A stretch of DNA of 64,000 bases. Origin: Robertmurraya sp. FSL R5-0851. GTDB lineage: Bacteria; Bacillota; Bacilli; Bacillales; Cytobacillaceae. Where the stretch lies: assembly GCF_038002965.1 (NCBI RefSeq), contig NZ_JBBOOE010000001.1, positions 2,213,001-2,277,000 of the forward strand, given 5' to 3'. Of the stretch, positions 52,784-61,311 are shown one piece after another. The position numbers were made by a program, and so were the translations under genes. How positions within the stretch are numbered: position 1 is the first letter of the stretch; every line of letters begins with the position of its first letter. Under the pieces are notes generated by a model. It was not told where the DNA came from. It ran no database searches and saw only the letters and a program-made list of their open reading frames with translations.

Positions 52784-54016
52784 CTATGGATTGGTGGCTC
52801 CCATTGTTCCTTTTAAAAATACTGGTGCATCATCAACATGTTTGATCCACAACTGATCCTTTCCTTTTAATCCATCCCGTATCCAAACATCACCTATTAT
52901 TTCCTTTCCAATATGACGAACCCAAGTTACATAGTCATTGATTACTTGTGGGGCTACATCTCTCTTATGTTCTCCAGGAGAAGTCATCCGTTTTTGTTCT
53001 CCAGATTTTATATCAATCAAATAAAGACTTGTAAACATGGTTGGAACGGGCCCTTCTTTCCACTCTAGATTTTCCTTTGAACGCGCCACAATCACCTTCT
53101 CTGGTGAAAACCATTCCAGGTCTAGGTCAACATAACCTTTTGGGGTATATTCTTTCTGCTGCAAAGCAACAGGCATCTCGGCAATCTTTGTTCTCTTATT
53201 TTCCACGAAGAATCTACCTTCTCCAGATATATAAGCCAACTGATTCTTAGATGGAGCCCATTTGAACCAATCTTTATACCAAAGCATTTTTCCTACTTCT
53301 TGGAAATTCTTCCCATCAGGAGAGAGTACGCAAAGTGAATTACTATCATTGGACCAAGAAGCTGTGGGAATTCCTATAAAACTAACCCACTTTCCATCCT
53401 GGCTCCATTTAAAGTAATCCGTCCTTATCGCGAATAAATCATCATTGGTCTGAATGGTATACAAATGATTCTTTTTATCAATTTTTAGATTAGCATCCGC
53501 TGGAATTTTATACAATTCGATAGGTCCCCAACCGGTTGGAAGCAAATTAGATTGTGATGAGACAATAAATTCTTTCCCGTTTGGAAACCATTCAAATCCA
53601 CTCACACCTAATGAAACGTTCTCAAAACCCATGGGTCGTCCATCTTCCATATGAGTCACATTTAGTAAGCCCCTATCATTATAAGCTAGTTGATTTCTTG
53701 TAGGTGACCATTTGAAATCATTTGCTTCCACCTTTATGTATGGCTGATAACTTTCCTTTTTCTCTAAATCATATATGAATAGATCCTTTTTCTCCCTCTG
53801 CTCATCACCATCAATGTAAGCAATGAATCGGCCATCATAGGACCATTTTGGCGAATGCACATATCGTGAATGAGTCAGTTGCGTTTCTTGATCTCCTTGT
53901 TTTATCCATAATTGCTGATCACGAATAAACGCAGCTGTTAAGGGTACTTCTGCGCTTGCTACCTTTGAAAAGATAAGTGTGCAAAATAGTAGAAATAGAA
54001 TTTTTCGACCCAACAT
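52784..54016 (-). CDS. Secreted TolB-like beta-propeller protein
   Basis: The 410-residue protein has a cleavable signal peptide (KILFLLFCTLIFSKVASA, cleavage after about residue 22) and no lipobox. The mature part consists of repeated WSxDG/KFIAY-type blades: SPKWSYDGRFIAYIDGD, FKWSPTRNQLAYNDRG, FEWFPNGKEFIVSS, FKWSQDGKWVSFIG and FKWAPSKNQLAYISG. These match PD40/TolB repeats. It is a single gene with its own terminator. No catalytic residues are evident; role unknown, possibly an extracytoplasmic binding or scaffold protein. Confidence 0.85.
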   Translation of the reverse strand: MLGRKILFLLFCTLIFSKVASAEVPLTAAFIRDQQLWIKQGDQETQLTHSRYVHSPKWSYDGRFIAYIDGDEQREKKDLFIYDLEKKESYQPYIKVEANDFKWSPTRNQLAYNDRGLLNVTHMEDGRPMGFENVSLGVSGFEWFPNGKEFIVSSQSNLLPTGWGPIELYKIPADANLKIDKKNHLYTIQTNDDLFAIRTDYFKWSQDGKWVSFIGIPTASWSNDSNSLCVLSPDGKNFQEVGKMLWYKDWFKWAPSKNQLAYISGEGRFFVENKRTKIAEMPVALQQKEYTPKGYVDLDLEWFSPEKVIVARSKENLEWKEGPVPTMFTSLYLIDIKSGEQKRMTSPGEHKRDVAPQVINDYVTWVRHIGKEIIGDVWIRDGLKGKDQLWIKHVDDAPVFLKGTMGATNP

Positions 54017-54176
54017 GAATCGCCCCCCTTTTTAGTTATTAGAATGCCCTTCTTTTTAGCTCCATACAAAGAGTTTTATTAACAAGGAAAAAGTGCGAAT
54101 TCTAGTGATCTATGCCCTAAGTGCTTTGGAATAGCAACCCATTCAGCTCCATTATTCAATGTTACAGTTGCACAAG

Positions 54177-54201
54177 AAAACCGCCCTTTGAAAAGGCGGT
54201 T
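54177..54201 (-). terminator. Terminator downstream of the HhH/zinc-ribbon gene
   Basis: On the minus strand AACCGCC / GGCGGTT is followed by TTCTTG. It lies about 190 bp after the nearest stop codon. The surrounding 54017-54389 stretch shows no supported gene. Confidence 0.6.
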
Positions 54202-54389
54202 AACTTGAACTATCGTTATCCGTTTCATCAACCTTTAAAGCTATCTTTCACAACCATATAAAGTTCTACACCAACCATAATGAACACACTCCTTTACAAA
54301 GTAAATATAACTAAAACAGGTTATTATGAAGAACTAAATCTCCTTATCTACGTATTTGCTACAAAATACTTCATCTACCAAGCAATTAT

Positions 54390-54677
54390 TTATTCTCTAA
54401 ATGATAAACCTTCTTCTAATGAAGTTCTCAGAGTTGGTAAGGAAGCTGGTCCAATACCATGGATTTTTAATATTTCTTTTTCGGTGAACTTTGATAATTC
54501 TTGCAAAGTGTCAATTCCTTCGTGAACCAATGCATTTCTAGCAGGTGAACTGAGTTTCGAAAGGAATCCGCTTTCAGGCTTATTTTCTTTATCACAGGTA
54601 GGGCAACTTGGACATTCACTACTTTTGTAATACCTATGTCCTTTTTCACAAACCCTTAGACTTTTTTCTGCTTTCAA
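54390..54677 (-). CDS. RNA polymerase alpha C-terminal-like (HhH) protein with zinc-binding segment
   Basis: The 95-residue protein has an N-terminal Cys cluster (VCEKGHRYYKSSECPSCPTC), likely a zinc ribbon, followed by SPARNALVHEGIDTLQELSK and KIHGIGPASLPTLRTSLEEG. The latter matches the alpha-CTD/helix-hairpin-helix fold. I chose the TTG at 54677 because GGAGGGG lies 6-7 nt upstream; the longer frame would run toward the R4 repeat. It may bind DNA or RNA polymerase, but its role is unknown. Similar small proteins are common in Bacillaceae. Confidence 0.75.
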   Translation of the reverse strand: MKAEKSLRVCEKGHRYYKSSECPSCPTCDKENKPESGFLSKLSSPARNALVHEGIDTLQELSKFTEKEILKIHGIGPASLPTLRTSLEEGLSFRE

Positions 54678-54730
54678 AAGAACCCCTCCTAATAAATTCT
54701 GATTCCCCGCATCTAGGATCAAAAAGGCCC

Positions 54731-55074
54731 GCACTTATTTGTGTGAGATCAGGTTATACACCCAATCTGATAAATAGAAGGAAAAATTTCGCTTAATTAG
54801 TAAATACAATAAAAAATAGCATATATAGACGGAGAAATTCCGCCTGTAGACTCAAAAAACATGAAAATAGGGGTTTTTCCTTTGTATAAACGGAAAATCT
54901 CCCGTTATTAACCCCCGAAACGGGCTCCGTTCTGCATCTAACCGGAAATACTCCGCTTACTTTCTTTTACTAGCTACTCGATTAAAGACAAGACATCTTA
55001 TTTAAACAAGTGAGGTTTAACTTAAAAATCCAAGAGAACCTCATTTTGATGCCAAACGGTGAGGTTTTATATAA
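54731..55074 (-). repeat. Multi-hairpin intergenic repeat, copy R4 (full length, inverted)
   Basis: Read on the minus strand the order is the same as in R2. The 5' module is ATAAAACCTCAC...AAAATGAGGTTCTCTTGG. The central module includes AGCGGAGTATTTCCGGTTAG, GAGCCCGTTTCGGGGGTT and AGGCGGAATTTCTCCGTC. The 3' module is GGGTGTATAACCTGATCT followed by AAATAAGTGC. It has an extra segment of about 35 bp relative to R2 between the 5' and central modules. Confidence 0.75.
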
Positions 55075-55237
55075 ATAAGGTTTTAGTACTCCTATTAAAG
55101 AAACTCGCATATAATCCCCTATTTCTTTTGGTAAGTAGAAGGATCTCTTTAAACATTTACAGATATAGAACATTTTCTCTCAAAGTGAACAATTGCAATA
55201 ACAGAATATACATAATATAACTTTAGGAGTGGATAAT

Positions 55238-55996
55238 ATGCTTTTAACAAAAATCAAGAACTTTTCATTCAAAGATATAAACGGAGAAACTGTATCCATC
55301 AGTGATTTTAAAGGGAAAAATACTTTAATATTTATGTGGGCATCCTAGTGAAGATGTCGTGAACAGCTGCCAGGTTGGCAGGATTTTCATGAAAAACATA
55401 AGAATCAGGACTTTGAAATACTTTCGGTTTCAGTTGATGTTCAAGGGGCAGAGGTAGTAAAACCATATGCACAAAATAAATCATATACAACAGTAATAGA
55501 TCTTGAAAATGAAATGGCAAATTATTTTGGATTCAAAGTCGTACCGAATGGAATTTTCATTGATAAAAACGGCATTATTCGTTTAATTAAACAAAGATTT
55601 TATGTCACTGACCCAGAACATTTGAATGCAATAGAAAAATTAATCAATGGTAACGAAGAAACAGTTGTTCTAGATGATGAAAACCTTGTTCCAGTCAACG
55701 ATGTTGGTCACTTGGAAAAACAGCTTTCAGAAACTAAGTTTAAATTAGCATTGCAATATGCCAATAATGGCAAGAAAGAAGAAGCATTAAAAGAACTTGA
55801 TGAGGCTCTTCTTTTGGATACAGATAACTTTCTTATTCGCAAACAACGATGGTACATCCGTTATCCAGAAAAATTTTCACCCACCATTGACATGGAATGG
55901 CAACAAGAACAATTAGCGAAAGAAAAAGCACAAGAAGCAACTCTATACGATAGCAATTCCTGTGCTCCTGAAGGTTGTCATTTACCTACAAAATAA
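55238..55996 (+). pseudogene. TlpA/AhpC-like thioredoxin-fold protein interrupted by TAG-TGA at the active site
   Basis: An ATG at 55238 with AGGAGTGG upstream opens a 252-codon gene: FSFKDINGETVSISDFKGKN, TLIFMWAS, then TAG TGA, then RCREQLPGWQDFHEKH and on in the same frame to 55996. The thioredoxin-fold active site should read WASWCxxC. TAG therefore sits at the second Trp and TGA at the first Cys; the resolving Cys is present in RCRE. The C-terminal half has a TPR-like helical part (KEEALKELDEALLLDTDNFL) and ends CAPEGCHLPTK. TGA at the catalytic Cys suggests a former selenocysteine. TAG still blocks translation, so it is a pseudogene, or it contains a sequencing error. An internal ATG (55514) could yield only the C-terminal part. 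Confidence 0.8.
55349..55381 (+). other. SECIS-like hairpin downstream of in-frame TGA
   Basis: The TGA at 55349-55351 is followed, 15 nt later, by a 6-bp stem CTGCCA / TGGCAG closing a GGT loop (55367-55381). Bacterial SECIS elements are short hairpins with a GGU-type apical loop at about this distance from UGA. The same bases encode QLPGWQ, a likely conserved protein segment, so the hairpin could be coincidental. Confidence 0.4.
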
Positions 55997-56064
55997 TTTC
56001 CGATGAAAAACAAAAATGTTAAATCATCAATTTTACTTTTTTGTCTAAATCTCATTTACTATGT

Positions 56065-56098
56065 AAAGGCATCCTTTGTTAAAAGGTTGCCTTTTTTC
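56065..56098 (+). terminator. Terminator of the thioredoxin-fold gene
   Basis: AAAGGCATCCTTT pairs with AAAGGTTGCCTTT, followed by TTTCGG, 69 bp after the stop codon. Confidence 0.75.
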
Positions 56099-56171
56099 GG
56101 TAATGTCCTTCAACTAAATGAGTGCAGTAAGAGAATTACCAGGAAATGGATGTAGAACAATAGAAATAACT

Positions 56172-56594
56172 TTATTCATTTGGATAAAGTTTCTGATAGG
56201 TTTCTACTGTATGTATAATTAAATCCTTTAAAACATTGGTATCGATATCAGCTAATTTATTTACATAAATACAAGCCTTACTCTTCGTGTGTTTACCAAA
56301 GCTTTCTAATAATTTGTCCCTTTCCTCACTTTCATAGGCTAAATAAAGACTAATTTTCGCCTTTCTTGGTGAAAAACCCACTAAAGGCGCATCCCCTTCA
56401 TGTCCTGATGCATACTTATAGTGATAGCTACCAAAGCCTATAATACTAGGACCCCACATTTTTGCGTCAAAACCTGTTACCTCTTCAAAAATTTCTAATA
56501 ACTGATAGGCATCTGCCTTCTTCTTTTCATTTTCCACCCGTTCAATAAATTCAATAACACTATTGTCTGTTTCTTTCATCTTCGGTTCATACAT
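56172..56594 (-). CDS. DUF1801 domain protein
   Basis: This 140-residue cytosolic protein of the YdhG/DUF1801 family has KMWGPSIIGFGSYHYKYASG and LVGFSPRKAKISLYLAYES, which are family hallmarks. The function of the family is not established. The ATG at 56594 has AGGAGAGAG upstream, formed at the end of a short frameshifted ORF, so the two were probably cotranscribed. Confidence 0.85.
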   Translation of the reverse strand: MYEPKMKETDNSVIEFIERVENEKKKADAYQLLEIFEEVTGFDAKMWGPSIIGFGSYHYKYASGHEGDAPLVGFSPRKAKISLYLAYESEERDKLLESFGKHTKSKACIYVNKLADIDTNVLKDLIIHTVETYQKLYPNE

Positions 56595-56608
56595 ATACGC
56601 GCTCTCTC

Positions 56609-56843
56609 CTATTCTCTGATTACCTTATTATCAGCATTATTACATTCTATTTTAACCAGATCTTTACTTTTGGAAAATATCACTAGAATAAAACTTCTCA
56701 AGTCTAGATCGATTTCCCTTTTTTCATCTGCATCCATACCAGCTCCGATGGCAATGCCTGTGCTCATTTCAACCAGTTTTTCTAACCCAATAGTGTTTTT
56801 TTATTTCAGCATCTTCGATTCGGTCTATGCTGACATAATCCAA
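56609..56843 (-). pseudogene. Small unrecognised protein, frameshifted in an A7 run
   Basis: A TTG at 56843 (GAGGTG upstream) opens MDYVSIDRIEDAEIK. Removing one A from the run of seven at about 56799-56806 gives a continuous frame: NTIGLEKLVEMSTGIAIGAG, MDADEKREIDLDLRSF, ILVIFSKSKDLVKIE, ending NKVIRE and TAG at 56609. The restored protein would have about 77 residues. I do not recognise it. It ends 14 bp before the DUF1801 start and overlaps its ribosome binding site. It could be a real pseudogene, an error at a homopolymer, or an intact gene with slippage. Confidence 0.5.
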
Positions 56844-56934
56844 CTTTCTTCGAATCACCTCTTTCTTTCTGTAAGTAACTAGTTAGTTCGGATCTTACAC
56901 CTTTTCGCATGTGCACATACTCTTATGCACATTC

Positions 56935-56966
56935 AAAAAGGTGCTCAGCACAATCGCTGAACACCC
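56935..56966 (-). terminator. Terminator of the oligopeptide ABC/PfkB operon
   Basis: On the minus strand GGTGTTCAGC pairs with GCTGAGCACC, followed by TTTTTGAATG, 27 bp after the kinase stop. Confidence 0.85.
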
Positions 56967-56992
56967 TCCTCAATAAATAAACAAATATTCTT

Positions 56993-57814
56993 CTACACCT
57001 TTTTCCCATACCCAAATGCACCATAAGTCTTGCAGGTTTTCCCTGCCGAAAACACGGCATTCCTTAAGGCTGTCGGTATATCGAGTGTATCGAAATAGGA
57101 TGTAATAAAGCCTGCAATGAAAGAATCTCCTGCCCCCATTGTATCAACAATTTCTGTTTCGTTTGGTGGCTGCAAATACTGTTTCTGACCATCTGAACAA
57201 ATAGCTGGCTCTCCGCCCCTTGTTACCACAACAATTTTTACGCCGAATGTGTGGACGTATTGGATTAATTCTTCAATTTCACCCGCATTCATTCCACTTC
57301 CGGAAAAGAAGGCAAATTGTATGAAAGGACAAACCTTTGCTAAATACTCTTTACTATATTTACTTTTTATTGAAAAATCATAAGAAATGGGTTTGTAACT
57401 TAATCTTTGCAGTTCATGTTCAATGTTGCTGTTTATGCTCGTATGAATAACATCAAATTCGTTAATATAATTTAGATCAGCATCCGTAAATTGCAAAGTT
57501 GCTATCGATTGTACTCGGGTCTCTCGATTGGTTTTCTTAAAGACCCGATCTCCGTTTTCATCTAAAGCAACATACGCTTTACCATTTGGGCCATACATTT
57601 TACGAATTCTCGTCACATCAATCTCTTCTTGTCTTAGAGTATTTAATATATGTTCTGCCTCTAAATCATCACCGATAATTCCAATGTACCCATTCTTCTC
57701 TGCTCCATTTCTTTTACTAACAACAGCTACATTTAGAGCATTTCCACCAGGATATATCGTGCTTTGATCTTCGTAGAAATCGACGACATTATCACCTATT
57801 CCAACTAACTTCAT
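56993..57814 (-). CDS. PfkB family sugar kinase, fructoselysine 6-kinase (FrlD)-like
   Basis: This 273-residue ribokinase-family kinase has the N-terminal substrate motif YPGGNALNVAV and the C-terminal signature DTMGAGDSFIAGF with the catalytic Asp. Length and the start VGIGDNVVDFYED resemble FrlD, which phosphorylates fructoselysine or other Amadori products. It is the last gene after an oligopeptide-type ABC importer, which would fit uptake of glycated amino acids or peptides. No FrlB deglycase is visible in the window, so substrate remains an inference. Confidence 0.82.
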   Translation of the reverse strand: MKLVGIGDNVVDFYEDQSTIYPGGNALNVAVVSKRNGAEKNGYIGIIGDDLEAEHILNTLRQEEIDVTRIRKMYGPNGKAYVALDENGDRVFKKTNRETRVQSIATLQFTDADLNYINEFDVIHTSINSNIEHELQRLSYKPISYDFSIKSKYSKEYLAKVCPFIQFAFFSGSGMNAGEIEELIQYVHTFGVKIVVVTRGGEPAICSDGQKQYLQPPNETEIVDTMGAGDSFIAGFITSYFDTLDIPTALRNAVFSAGKTCKTYGAFGYGKKV

Positions 57815-57846
57815 AAACCTTCCACTCCATGACTTTTTAGTAGAGT

Positions 57847-59430
57847 CTAATCGTTAAGATATGTGTCTTCTAAAGTTAAACCTGATTGGAAAGATAGGAA
57901 ACCATCAAGGTTTACAAAACCATCAACATTCTTTTGCATTCCATAGCTTTGTTCTCTCCAATTCAAGTAAACGAATGGTGATAATTCCATTGCTCTTTCA
58001 ATCAACTGTTGGTAGATTTCCTCACGTTTTGCAGGATCCTTTTCCTTCTTACCTTGAGCTAGTAAGCTATTAATCTGCTCATCATCAAAGTTTGCTGAGT
58101 TATTTAATCTTGCCGGTCCGCCTTGGTAGAAGTTACTCATCCAATCACCATCTGTAATGTCTCCAGAAGTACCTGCGACTAGGAATTGATAATCCCCTTG
58201 AACGTTTTTATTAATTCTAGTTGCCCAATCAGGAAGTTCTAATTCTACCTCAATACCAATTTTCTTTAACTCTGATTGTACTGCAACAGCTGTTTGCTCG
58301 TGCATTCCATACTGAGAAGTGGATAATAGTTTCGCTTTGAACCCGTTTGGATAACCGGCTTCAGCTAGAAGCTCTTTTGCTTTTTCGACATCATGCTTAA
58401 AGTATTTAGTGAACTTTTCGTCATAGCCCATATAACCTTCTAAAATCGCCATTCCATAGATTGCCTCTCCACGTCCGCTAAATGCCATATTAAGGATGGC
58501 TTTACGATCAATACCATAGGCAATCGCCTGTCTTACCTTTGGATTATTGAATGGTTCATAGTCAGTATTAAATTGTAATGCCATAAATGGTCCATTTGCA
58601 CTTTCAAGCTTTAGGTTTTCCATCTGACCAATGGATTCTGTATCCTTCCAAGGAACGTTCTCAATCAAAGTGACATCGCCCGCACGAAGAGCATTTACAC
58701 GTGTGTTCTCATCTGTATAAAATTGGAACTTGATTTCATCTAAATAAGGTTTGCCTTCTTTGTAGTAATCATCAAACTTTTCAACAATGATATTGCTTCC
58801 TTGAGCCCATGAAACAAACTTAAAAGGTCCTGCACCCATTGGCTTAGTCGCGATATCTTCTCCGTTTTCTTCAGTATAAGACTTTGATACTACAACAGAT
58901 TCTGGAAGTGCCGTATAGTGAATGAAAGGAGCGGAAGGCTCTGAAAGATTAAACGAAATAGTTTTTTCGTCTATCACTTCAATGCTACTTATGATTGACA
59001 GTTCTGTTTTGAAAGTCGCCTTGCTATCTGGAGCTAATATACGCTCGTAAGTATATTTAACATCTTCTGCATTTACCGGATCTCCATTATGGAATTTTGC
59101 ATCTCGAAGTTTAAATGTGTATTGTGTCAATTCGTCATTTGTTGTGTACGATTCTGCTAACTCTGCTTCTAACTCGCCTTTTTCATTGTAATTATAAAGC
59201 CCACGGAAAATCGCAAACTTAACCGTTCTACCATGAGTTCCATTTTGGATATAAGGATCCATGGTTGTAGGTTCTGCAGCTAAACCAAACGTTAAAGAAC
59301 CTCCGGATTTATCTCCTGTTGCATCCCCCGATTTTGAATCAGAGGATGCATTTTCCTTACTTGAACAAGCTCCTAAGAACACTACTAACCCAAACAATAA
59401 GACAACCAATACCATCAATCTTTTAGCCAT
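57847..59430 (-). CDS. Oligopeptide-type ABC transporter substrate-binding lipoprotein (SBP family 5)
   Basis: This 527-residue lipoprotein has lipobox VFLGACS (Cys22) and a Ser/Asp/Gly-rich linker. The SBP_bac_5 core is evident from AEDVKYTYERILAPDSK, NVPWKDTESI and NNPKVRQAIAYGIDRKAIL. The family binds peptides, nickel, glutathione or glycosides. It follows the two permease genes and precedes the PfkB kinase. AAAGGGAGTG precedes the ATG. Confidence 0.93.
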   Translation of the reverse strand: MAKRLMVLVVLLFGLVVFLGACSSKENASSDSKSGDATGDKSGGSLTFGLAAEPTTMDPYIQNGTHGRTVKFAIFRGLYNYNEKGELEAELAESYTTNDELTQYTFKLRDAKFHNGDPVNAEDVKYTYERILAPDSKATFKTELSIISSIEVIDEKTISFNLSEPSAPFIHYTALPESVVVSKSYTEENGEDIATKPMGAGPFKFVSWAQGSNIIVEKFDDYYKEGKPYLDEIKFQFYTDENTRVNALRAGDVTLIENVPWKDTESIGQMENLKLESANGPFMALQFNTDYEPFNNPKVRQAIAYGIDRKAILNMAFSGRGEAIYGMAILEGYMGYDEKFTKYFKHDVEKAKELLAEAGYPNGFKAKLLSTSQYGMHEQTAVAVQSELKKIGIEVELELPDWATRINKNVQGDYQFLVAGTSGDITDGDWMSNFYQGGPARLNNSANFDDEQINSLLAQGKKEKDPAKREEIYQQLIERAMELSPFVYLNWREQSYGMQKNVDGFVNLDGFLSFQSGLTLEDTYLND

Positions 59431-59479
59431 ACTTTCACTCCCTTTAATAAAAATATATGGTAAACGCTTTTAATACCTT

Positions 59480-60307
59480 CTACTGTTTATTCTTCAGTCT
59501 CGGGTCTAAGATATCTCTAAAACTATCTCCCATTAAATTAATGGCAAGCATCGTTACACCCAGACATAATGAAGGCCAGATAACATACATTGGATTGTTA
59601 TAAATATAACCTCGAGCATCACCAATCATTTGTCCCCATGATGGTTCAGGCGGAACCACTCCTAGCCCTAAGAAACTTAATCCAGATTCTAGTAAAATAG
59701 CGGCCGCTATCGTTAAGCTGATTTGGATAATTAACGGAGACATGATATTGGGTAGAATCGCTTTGGTGATGACCCTAAAATGAGAAGCTCCTAAAGAAAG
59801 TTCACTTTGTACATATTCCAATCCTTTAACTTGAAGTGTGGCTGAATGGGTAATCCGTGCGAAACGCGGGATATAAAGTACACCGATAATCAAAATAAGG
59901 TTTTTTACACCAGAACCCCAAAATCCAACAACCATTAAGGCAAGTAGAATCGGTGGGAAACATAAAACAATGTCGATTGCTCGCATGATCATTTTTTCAG
60001 TAAATCCTCGAGCATAACCGGCTATTACACCCAACCCGACTCCTCCAAAAAATGCGATTAACGTTGCTCCGATTGCCACAAGCATAGTTGGACGAATACC
60101 TAAGATTAGACGACTAAGTATATCTCTTCCATATTCATCGGTTCCTAATAGATGCCCGGATGTACCGCTTTTTAGTACGTTGGTAGAATCGATTTCTAAA
60201 GGATCATTTGGGGCAATCCATGGACCAATAAGTGCAATAATGAGAATCGGAAGAAGTATGATAAAACTAACGATGAATGTTTTGTGATGTAAAAACTTCC
60301 GAGCCAT
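59480..60307 (-). CDS. Oligopeptide-type ABC transporter permease (DppC/OppC-like)
   Basis: The 275-residue inner-membrane permease has a N-terminal OppC-type segment (GPWIAPNDPLEIDSTNVL, HLLGTDEYGRDILSRLILG) and the EAA-type loop VQSELSLGASHFRVITKAIL. It is the partner of the DppB-like permease 31 bp upstream. Confidence 0.93.
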   Translation of the reverse strand: MARKFLHHKTFIVSFIILLPILIIALIGPWIAPNDPLEIDSTNVLKSGTSGHLLGTDEYGRDILSRLILGIRPTMLVAIGATLIAFFGGVGLGVIAGYARGFTEKMIMRAIDIVLCFPPILLALMVVGFWGSGVKNLILIIGVLYIPRFARITHSATLQVKGLEYVQSELSLGASHFRVITKAILPNIMSPLIIQISLTIAAAILLESGLSFLGLGVVPPEPSWGQMIGDARGYIYNNPMYVIWPSLCLGVTMLAINLMGDSFRDILDPRLKNKQ

Positions 60308-60338
60308 CCTCCCACCCTCTTTCTATAAAAATACTTGG

Positions 60339-61283
60339 TTAACGTGTTCTAGGATCCATTAACCCATAAATGATTTCAACCGCTCTATTAATAAGAATGT
60401 AGAATGCTGCGATTACGATAATTGAACCTTGAATAATCGGATAGTTACGGTTATTAATGGATTCTACTAATAATGAACTTAATCCAGGCCAGTTGAATAA
60501 AAACTCAATTAATACGGTTCCACCAATTAAATTAGCTAACTCTAAGCCTATTACTGTGATAACAGAAATAATGGCGTTTCTAAGTACATGCTTGAAAATG
60601 ATCATTTTTTCAGCTAGGCCTTTAGCACGTAACGTCTGAACAAAGTCCTTGCCCAAGACCTCAAGCATAGAGGATCGAGTCATTCTCGCGATCGATGCAG
60701 CCAGCGGTAGGGCTACCGTAATGGCAGGGAGGAACAACTTTTGGATATGGGCAACCGGGTCTTCTGAAAAAGCGGTATACCCACTTGCAGGTAACAAATT
60801 CAATTGTAAGCTTAAAAGTAAAATTAACACGGTACCAGTTACATACACTGGGAAGGATAATCCAGCTGCTGCAATAGATGAAACAATCATATCTACAACT
60901 CCGCCTCGTTTGACAGCAGCAATAATTCCAAGACTGATTCCGATAATTGACCCGATAATAATTGCAACAACTGCTAATTCAAGAGTTTTGGGAAGCCTTT
61001 CAGCTAGATATGTAGTAACATCAATGTTATTAAATAGAGATTGTCCAAAGTCCAATCTGAGTATATCTGCAAACCAAGTAAAGTACTGTGTTAATAGTGG
61101 CTGATCCAAACCAAGGGTCGCACGCATCGCTTCAACAGCAGCTGGATCAGCGCCTCTTTCTGTACCTAATACTAAAACTGCAGGATCTCCAGGCATGAAA
61201 CGAAGCAATAAAAATACCAGGGTCGCAACGATGAAAATTTGAACAATAGCTACTCCAACGTTTTTCGATACAAAACGAAGCAA
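60339..61283 (-). CDS. Oligopeptide-type ABC transporter permease (DppB/OppB-like)
   Basis: This permease of about 314 residues has the DppB start (FVSKNVGVAIVQIFIVATLV, FLLLRFMPGDPA) and the EAA-type loop VQTLRAKGLAEKMIIFKHVL. I chose the TTG at 61283 with GGGGGTG 6 nt upstream; a TTG at 61298 is also in frame but has no binding site. It lies shortly after the OppF-like ATPase. Confidence 0.92.
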   Translation of the reverse strand: MLRFVSKNVGVAIVQIFIVATLVFLLLRFMPGDPAVLVLGTERGADPAAVEAMRATLGLDQPLLTQYFTWFADILRLDFGQSLFNNIDVTTYLAERLPKTLELAVVAIIIGSIIGISLGIIAAVKRGGVVDMIVSSIAAAGLSFPVYVTGTVLILLLSLQLNLLPASGYTAFSEDPVAHIQKLFLPAITVALPLAASIARMTRSSMLEVLGKDFVQTLRAKGLAEKMIIFKHVLRNAIISVITVIGLELANLIGGTVLIEFLFNWPGLSSLLVESINNRNYPIIQGSIIVIAAFYILINRAVEIIYGLMDPRTR

Positions 61284-61311
61284 TAATCTCACCCCCAACT
61301 TCTCGGAAAAT

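Noticed and set aside
54280..54525. 81-residue plus-strand ORF opposite the alpha-CTD-like gene
   Set aside because: It mostly mirrors the real gene on the other strand and lacks a ribosome binding site.
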